Source: Candidatus Nitrosotenuis sp. (GTDB taxonomy: Archaea; Thermoproteota; Nitrososphaeria; Nitrososphaerales; Nitrosopumilaceae). From it: DNA of 9,280 nucleotides. The stretch's first letter is position 1. Each line of letters starts with the position of its first letter. Location: the NCBI GenBank assembly GCA_023252015.1, contig JAHEXS010000037.1, positions 1 through 9,280 of the forward strand, given 5' to 3'. Positions 5,109 to 9,280 of this stretch are shown in pieces. The translations under genes and the position numbers were made by a program. The notes under the pieces are model-generated. The model was given only the letters and a program-made list of their open reading frames with translations. It made no database searches and was not told the DNA's origin.

Positions 5109-6635
5109 ATGACACTTGGAGTAGTAATTGGAGAGTCAAAGCCAACAGCAGTAACTGCACAAACATCAAGGCCGCTTTCAGTTGGAGAGTATATCGTGAT
5201 CGATTCAAAGGACGGCAAGCTTTTAGGATTGGTTGAGCGGTCGTTTGTTTCAAGTGCTGCACTAAACGACATTCACAATTACGACGAGGCAGTTGAAAGT
5301 AAGGAGGTAGCAGACCTAAATTCCAGAGACAAGAGCTTTACTGCAAAAATAACAATTCTTGGATATTTGACAGACCTTCAAAAAAGCAGAATTGTACTTC
5401 CTGCCATCCCTCCAATACCAGGAACTGCAATTATTAATGCGACAAAGGATGATTTGGGGACAATCTTTGGCCCGCAAAAAGAAGAATGGGTAAAGATTGG
5501 CACGCTTTTGAGAAACTCTGAAATCGAGGCAAAGGTGAATCTGAACAAAATTGTTTCTCGACACCTTGCCATTCTAGCAATGACTGGAATGGGAAAAAGC
5601 AATTTGGTATCATTACTGGCAAAACAAATTTCAAGACTTGATGGCACTTTGATAATTTTCGATTACCACAATGACTATCCAGACTTGCACATACCTGGAA
5701 TTAACGTAATTGATGCAAAAATCAATCCAAGACTTTTAGACGCAAACACGCTTTCAGACGTGCTTGAGATTCGGGAAAATGCAGACATTCAGCAAAGAAT
5801 TCTGCGACTCGCATTTACACACGACGTAAAGGAGGCAAAAAACTTCTGGGATGCACTTGACCACAATGTTGCAATGATTGGTTCAAATCCAGAGCGAAAG
5901 GACGACAGGCATTCTGCAGATAGGGTTCAGGACAAAATTGACGATGCAAGACACAGGTTTGCAGACGTACTTGACCCAGACATAATGGACCCACTTGGAC
6001 TAATCAAAGGGGGAAGGGTAAATGTGCTAAACGTTTCAGAATTATCAGAAAAGCAAGCAAACGTTGCACTGGCATATTATTTTCAGGAATTGCTAAACGA
6101 CCGAAAGACCGCACTCTTGGCAAAAAATTCTAAAAACAAAGAGGGCCGCAGATACAGATTTGATTCTCCAATTTTTGTAATAATTGAAGAGGCACATGTG
6201 TTTATTCCAAAAGGAGAAGACACTCACACAAAATACTGGGCTGCAAAAATTGCAAGGGAGGGAAGAAAGTTCGGACTAGGACTATGTATTGTTTCACAAA
6301 GGCCGCGAAACATTGATCCAAACGTGCTAAGCCAGATGGGATCGCTTGCGATAATGAAAATAGTTCAAGAAGACGACCAGCACCAAATTGCATCTGCTGC
6401 AGAATCAATCAGCAAGGACCTCATCGCACAGCTGACCTCGCTAAATGTAGGAGACGCAGTGTTTGTTGGACAATGGGTAAACCTTCCAGCTATTGTACAC
6501 ATAGAAGAGGTAAAGGACAAGGTGATTGGTTCTGACAAAAACGCAGTCTCCGAATGGAAGTATGCAAAAAAGTTCGACAAGATCGCAGTCGAATCCACAC
6601 AGGGACTAATCCAAAAAGACCTGCTGCTTGATTGA
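5109..6635 (+). CDS. herA: HerA hexameric DNA translocase/helicase
   Basis: HerA is a FtsK-like ATPase ring that pulls double-stranded DNA into the attached NurA dimer during end resection. The 508-residue length fits archaeal HerA (about 500). Domains seen: an N-terminal HAS beta-barrel (about 1-110, with LGVVIGES and SVGEYIVID), a RecA/FtsK core with Walker A MTGMGKSN (158-165) and Walker B IFVIIEEAH (355-363, tandem Glu as in HerA), a four-helix-type insertion near 215-310, and the conserved IAREGRKFGLGLCIVSQRP (381-399), which holds the arginine finger and sensor region. The C-terminal tail from about 440 includes the VGDAVFVG strand and would clasp the neighbouring subunit. Start: ATG 5109 with GGTG site; the frame upstream has no other start before the stop at 5052-5054. 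It is first in an operon with mre11, whose ATG is 1 nt after the herA TGA, so translation is probably coupled. Confidence 0.95.
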   Translation: MTLGVVIGESKPTAVTAQTSRPLSVGEYIVIDSKDGKLLGLVERSFVSSAALNDIHNYDEAVESKEVADLNSRDKSFTAKITILGYLTDLQKSRIVLPAIPPIPGTAIINATKDDLGTIFGPQKEEWVKIGTLLRNSEIEAKVNLNKIVSRHLAILAMTGMGKSNLVSLLAKQISRLDGTLIIFDYHNDYPDLHIPGINVIDAKINPRLLDANTLSDVLEIRENADIQQRILRLAFTHDVKEAKNFWDALDHNVAMIGSNPERKDDRHSADRVQDKIDDARHRFADVLDPDIMDPLGLIKGGRVNVLNVSELSEKQANVALAYYFQELLNDRKTALLAKNSKNKEGRRYRFDSPIFVIIEEAHVFIPKGEDTHTKYWAAKIAREGRKFGLGLCIVSQRPRNIDPNVLSQMGSLAIMKIVQEDDQHQIASAAESISKDLIAQLTSLNVGDAVFVGQWVNLPAIVHIEEVKDKVIGSDKNAVSEWKYAKKFDKIAVESTQGLIQKDLLLD

Positions 6636-6636
6636 G

Positions 6637-7773
6637 ATGATATTTTCCCACATTTCCGATACTCATTTGGGCCTGATGCAATATGGCCTAGAGGAAAGAG
6701 AAAATGACATTTACAGTGCGTTCAACGAATCAATTGACACATCGATTAAGGACCATGTTGATTTTGTAATTTTTGCAGGCGACATATTTCATGTCCCAAA
6801 CCCAAGCGGCATGGCAATAATTCAGATGGCAAATGCACTAAAGCGCCTAAAACAAAACCAGATAGAATCGTTTTTTGTGCTAGGCGAGCACGACATTAGT
6901 AGAATTCGCTCAACGCCAATCCCATACGTGTACCATAATTTGGATTTTGCAAGGTATATCGGACAAGGAAGGCCAATTGTCCACAAAAATGTCCTAATTG
7001 CAGGATTCGACAAGATACGAAAAGGCGAGATGCCCAGATATTATGATAAACTTGCGCAAGTTGACAAAGCAGCAAAGGAACACACAGGTCACAAAATTTT
7101 AGTGATGCATCAAGGAATATCTGAAATAAACAAGTTTGCCGGCGAACTCAGCTCAACCGATCTTCCAAAGAACTTTACCTATTATGCCATGGGCCACCTC
7201 CATGACCAATTCCTAAAACAGTTTTCCCACTTGTCAGGACCGGTAGCATATCCAGGATCAATCGAAACTACAACAAGTGAGGGAATCAAGGAAACGCAAA
7301 AGGGGTTTTACGAAGTAGATATTTCAGGAAACGAGGCAATGCCAAGCTGGATTAAGCTTGACACGCGACCGCAGATTTCACAAAAGACAGAATTTGACAT
7401 GCTGGAAAGAGCAGTCAGCGAAATTCTAGAAAAGGTCTCAAAACTTGCAAGAAAACCAATTGTGGAGATAAGAATTTCGGGAGACAACATAGAATCAGAT
7501 TTAGTACATGCCCAGATGGCCCGCCTTGCACCGCACACATTGCACTATGTTTGGAGACTAATCCAGAATAATGGCACCAGTTCGTCAGTACTTTTAGACA
7601 GGCCATCAAGCATCGATGATGAGCTAATCAGACTGGCTACAAACTGCCTTGGCAAAAACGAGCTTGCATCATTTGCAATAAAGGATCTTTTGCCATTATT
7701 ATCATCAAACAAAACAGACGAGGCGGGACATCTGGTAGTTGAAAGATTTGAGCAGTTCAAGAGGTCAAAATGA
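6637..7773 (+). CDS. mre11: Mre11 double-strand break repair nuclease
   Basis: Mre11 is the Mn-dependent phosphoesterase of the Mre11-Rad50 complex, with 3'-5' exonuclease and endonuclease activity at broken ends. I chose ATG 6637, giving 378 residues that begin MIFSHISDTHLG as the family does; a TTG at 6628 would add three residues overlapping herA. Motifs fall at nearly the same numbers as in Pyrococcus furiosus Mre11: D8 and H10, GDIFH with D49 and H52, the third motif GEHD at 83-86 (H85), then H158 in MHQG and GHLH with H187 and H189. The third motif normally reads GNHD; the metal-binding Asn is Glu84 here. The capping domain (about 245-330) and a C-terminal helical region likely binding the base of the Rad50 coiled coil follow. 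It is 1 nt downstream of herA and its TGA overlaps the rad50 ATG by 4 nt, so expression is coupled. Confidence 0.94.
   Translation: MIFSHISDTHLGLMQYGLEERENDIYSAFNESIDTSIKDHVDFVIFAGDIFHVPNPSGMAIIQMANALKRLKQNQIESFFVLGEHDISRIRSTPIPYVYHNLDFARYIGQGRPIVHKNVLIAGFDKIRKGEMPRYYDKLAQVDKAAKEHTGHKILVMHQGISEINKFAGELSSTDLPKNFTYYAMGHLHDQFLKQFSHLSGPVAYPGSIETTTSEGIKETQKGFYEVDISGNEAMPSWIKLDTRPQISQKTEFDMLERAVSEILEKVSKLARKPIVEIRISGDNIESDLVHAQMARLAPHTLHYVWRLIQNNGTSSSVLLDRPSSIDDELIRLATNCLGKNELASFAIKDLLPLLSSNKTDEAGHLVVERFEQFKRSK
7761..7765 (+). promoter_or_regulatory. Ribosome binding site of rad50
   Basis: GAGGT, a good match to the archaeal anti-Shine-Dalgarno, lies inside the end of mre11, 4 nt before the rad50 ATG at 7770. 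It decides the start that overlaps the mre11 stop. Confidence 0.55.
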
Positions 7774-9280
7774 TAACATCGGTTGAGCTTGGCAATTTCA
7801 TTTCGCATTCTGAGACAAGAATAACCCTTGAGGAGGGAGTAACAGTATTTGTAGGGCATAACGGGGCGGGCAAATCAAGCATCATTGACGCAATAACATT
7901 TACGTTATTTGGAGAGCACACAAGAAAGTCAAACAAGAGCCTCATTCGCAGAGGCACAAGCCAGGCATATGCCAGGGTCAACTTTTCTCTAAATGGAAAG
8001 CAGTACCAAGCTGAGAGAAAAATCGACTCAAGGGGAACGCTTGGGGCCCAGCTCTTTGAGATAAGAAACGGCGAGGCAATGCCGATTGCATCAGGTGAGC
8101 GAAAGCAGTTTGGTGAATCCATGACTGGTGAAATAGAATCAAGAATAGGCCTTGACTTTACCAAGCTCAAAGTTGCATCAATCGTACAGCAGGGTGAGCT
8201 AAATTCCATAATCAAGGCAAAGCCAAAGGAATTCAAGGAATTGCTCAACGCAATAATTGGAATAGACAAGCTTGATGTCGCATCAGGCCAGCTAAAGATA
8301 GTTCAGAAAAACTTTCGCCAGACAATCCAGCAAAAATTAGGATATGACGATACCCACATCGACATCCTAAACAAAGAGAACGTATTGCTAAACGACGAAA
8401 TAAAATCAGCAGAGCCCCAAAAGCAACAACTCCAAGAAAAAAAGGAAAAAGGAGAATCAGAACTAGAACAGATAAAGCAAAAAATAGAGACAGAGTCCCC
8501 AAAGGAGACAATACTAGCACAGATCGAACAACGAAAGAACGAACTGACAAAATATGCAAGGGATGCAATACTTTTGATTCAAAGAAACATCGCAGAAAAG
8601 GAAAGAAAAATTCAGGCATGTCAGGAGTGCTTCCAGTATGCAGACTCTAAGGGAATGCTGGAAGCAATGTTGCAAAAAACTGAAATTGAAATCGATGACA
8701 CTACAAGAAAAATTCAGGACCTCTCAAAGAGGATTGCAGTCATACGAGAACACGAGTCCCTTGCAAAAAAGCTGCAGCTCCAGGACGGTAAATGCCCAGT
8801 ATGCGACTCCACAGTAGATCACCTAAAGCCAATTTTTCAATTAGAACATCTAAAACAAGAGCAGCAAAATGCAGAATCGGAAATCAAGACACTTGAGCAA
8901 AGAAAACTCCAGTCGGTAAAAGAGAAAAAGGAAATCTCCGAAAAACTGCAAAAAGCAATCGCGGCAAAATCCACGCTTGACGCACATTCCATACAGAATG
9001 TGGGGCAAATTGAAGCGATACGGACAGAGGTAGAGGCGCAAAAATCCCAGATCAAAGTGCCAGCCACGGTAAACACGGAAGGCGGATTGCTCCAGTTTGC
9101 GTCAATTGACGCACACACAAAAACTCTGTATGAGACAATATCAGACCTTGAAAAGCAAGTGTCGGGTTTTAATCAAACGGAATTTGAAAAACTCAAAGTC
9201 GATCTTGAGCAAAAGCGCAGAGAGATAAGCCAGATTGATCAAATGTATGGTGCAATTACAGAAAAAATAAAAAGAGCTGA
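7770..9280 (+). CDS. rad50: Rad50 SMC-like ATPase, N-terminal part (cut by window end)
   Basis: Rad50 is the ABC-ATPase with a long coiled coil that tethers broken DNA ends and gates the Mre11 nuclease. About 503 codons are present; the second coiled-coil arm and the C-terminal ATPase lobe (signature motif, Walker B) lie beyond 9280. Seen in order: N-terminal lobe beginning MITSVELGNFISH, Walker A GHNGAGKSS (29-37), RRGTSQAYARV strand region, Q-loop IVQQGELNSI (138-147), then a Gln/Lys/Glu-rich coiled coil from about 155. The zinc hook CPVC is at 342-345, about 100 residues earlier than the 443-446 hook of P. furiosus Rad50, so this arm is shorter. A second CxxC, CQEC, occurs at 284-287 within the same arm, which is unusual. 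The coil resumes after the hook to the window edge. Start: ATG 7770 overlaps the mre11 TGA as ATGA with a GAGGT site. Last gene seen of the herA-mre11-rad50 operon. Confidence 0.95.
   Translation, partial: MITSVELGNFISHSETRITLEEGVTVFVGHNGAGKSSIIDAITFTLFGEHTRKSNKSLIRRGTSQAYARVNFSLNGKQYQAERKIDSRGTLGAQLFEIRNGEAMPIASGERKQFGESMTGEIESRIGLDFTKLKVASIVQQGELNSIIKAKPKEFKELLNAIIGIDKLDVASGQLKIVQKNFRQTIQQKLGYDDTHIDILNKENVLLNDEIKSAEPQKQQLQEKKEKGESELEQIKQKIETESPKETILAQIEQRKNELTKYARDAILLIQRNIAEKERKIQACQECFQYADSKGMLEAMLQKTEIEIDDTTRKIQDLSKRIAVIREHESLAKKLQLQDGKCPVCDSTVDHLKPIFQLEHLKQEQQNAESEIKTLEQRKLQSVKEKKEISEKLQKAIAAKSTLDAHSIQNVGQIEAIRTEVEAQKSQIKVPATVNTEGGLLQFASIDAHTKTLYETISDLEKQVSGFNQTEFEKLKVDLEQKRREISQIDQMYGAITEKIKRA

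Noticed and set aside
4910..5272. 120-codon minus-strand frame across the start of herA
   Set aside because: It overlaps the confidently identified HerA N-terminus and the promoter region, and its product has no sensible domain pattern.
6628..6636. TTG start for mre11 overlapping herA
   Set aside because: ATG at 6637 gives the family-typical N-terminus MIFSHISDTHLG with motif numbering matching known Mre11; the TTG adds three residues without support.
7757..8269. 170-codon minus-strand frame over the start of rad50
   Set aside because: It lies antisense to the Walker A and Q-loop region of Rad50; the Ser/Ile/Leu-rich product is typical of an antisense shadow.
8245..8619. 124-codon minus-strand frame with membrane-like Leu/Phe-rich product
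   Set aside because: The hydrophobicity comes from reading the Lys/Glu-rich Rad50 coiled coil backwards; it is not a membrane protein gene.
1..9280. CRISPR array, toxin-antitoxin pair or known defence island
   Set aside because: No regularly spaced direct repeats and no recognisable defence genes. HerA-NurA relatives occur in defence systems, but here the full Mre11-Rad50 context points to housekeeping recombination repair.

Overview
The window looks like chromosomal DNA of a Thaumarchaeota (Nitrososphaerota) archaeon of the Nitrosopumilus/Nitrosoarchaeum/Nitrosotenuis type. The reasons are the archaeal DNA-end-resection set (NurA, HerA, Mre11, Rad50), an A/V-type ATP synthase subunit C, AT-rich TATA-like boxes about 27 bp before start codons (leaderless-style promoters), GAGGT/GGTG ribosome sites only on some genes, and a small lineage-type protein resembling DUF6659. 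The assignment is by family recognition and gene context; no search was run.

Layout. Positions 1-194 hold the C-terminal end of a winged-helix-like protein cut by the window edge. Positions 195-802 are a degraded stretch: a decayed IS6/IS240-like DDE transposase C-terminus on the minus strand (218-559), a doubtful 24-residue basic ORF, and a short inverted repeat before nurA. Then come nurA (803-1642, +), a small unknown gene on the minus strand (1674-1952), a divergently transcribed winged-helix regulator (2018-2359, +), an AT-rich spacer with a 7-bp-arm inverted repeat, a TATA box and a 10-codon leader ORF, and atpC (2613-3659, +). Two minus-strand genes follow: an unrecognised 250-residue protein (3672-4424, GTG start) and a 118-residue DUF6659-like protein (4587-4943). 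From 5109 to the right edge runs a tight plus-strand operon, herA - mre11 - rad50, with a 1-nt gap and then a 4-nt ATGA overlap; rad50 is cut at 9280.

How the genes work together. Mre11-Rad50 recognises and nicks or trims broken DNA ends, and the HerA hexamer with the NurA nuclease performs long resection to make 3' single strands for RadA. Here three of the four genes form one operon, while nurA sits about 3.5 kb upstream as a separate unit next to transposon debris. atpC belongs to membrane energy conversion and has no evident mechanistic link to repair.

I do not see a clear new multi-gene system. The points most worth checking are a Glu in place of the metal-binding Asn in Mre11 motif III, a second CxxC motif in the Rad50 coiled coil 58 residues before the zinc hook, the transposase remnant that appears to have lost its catalytic Glu segment, the unusual leader of atpC, and the two uncharacterised genes lying between the nurA and herA units.
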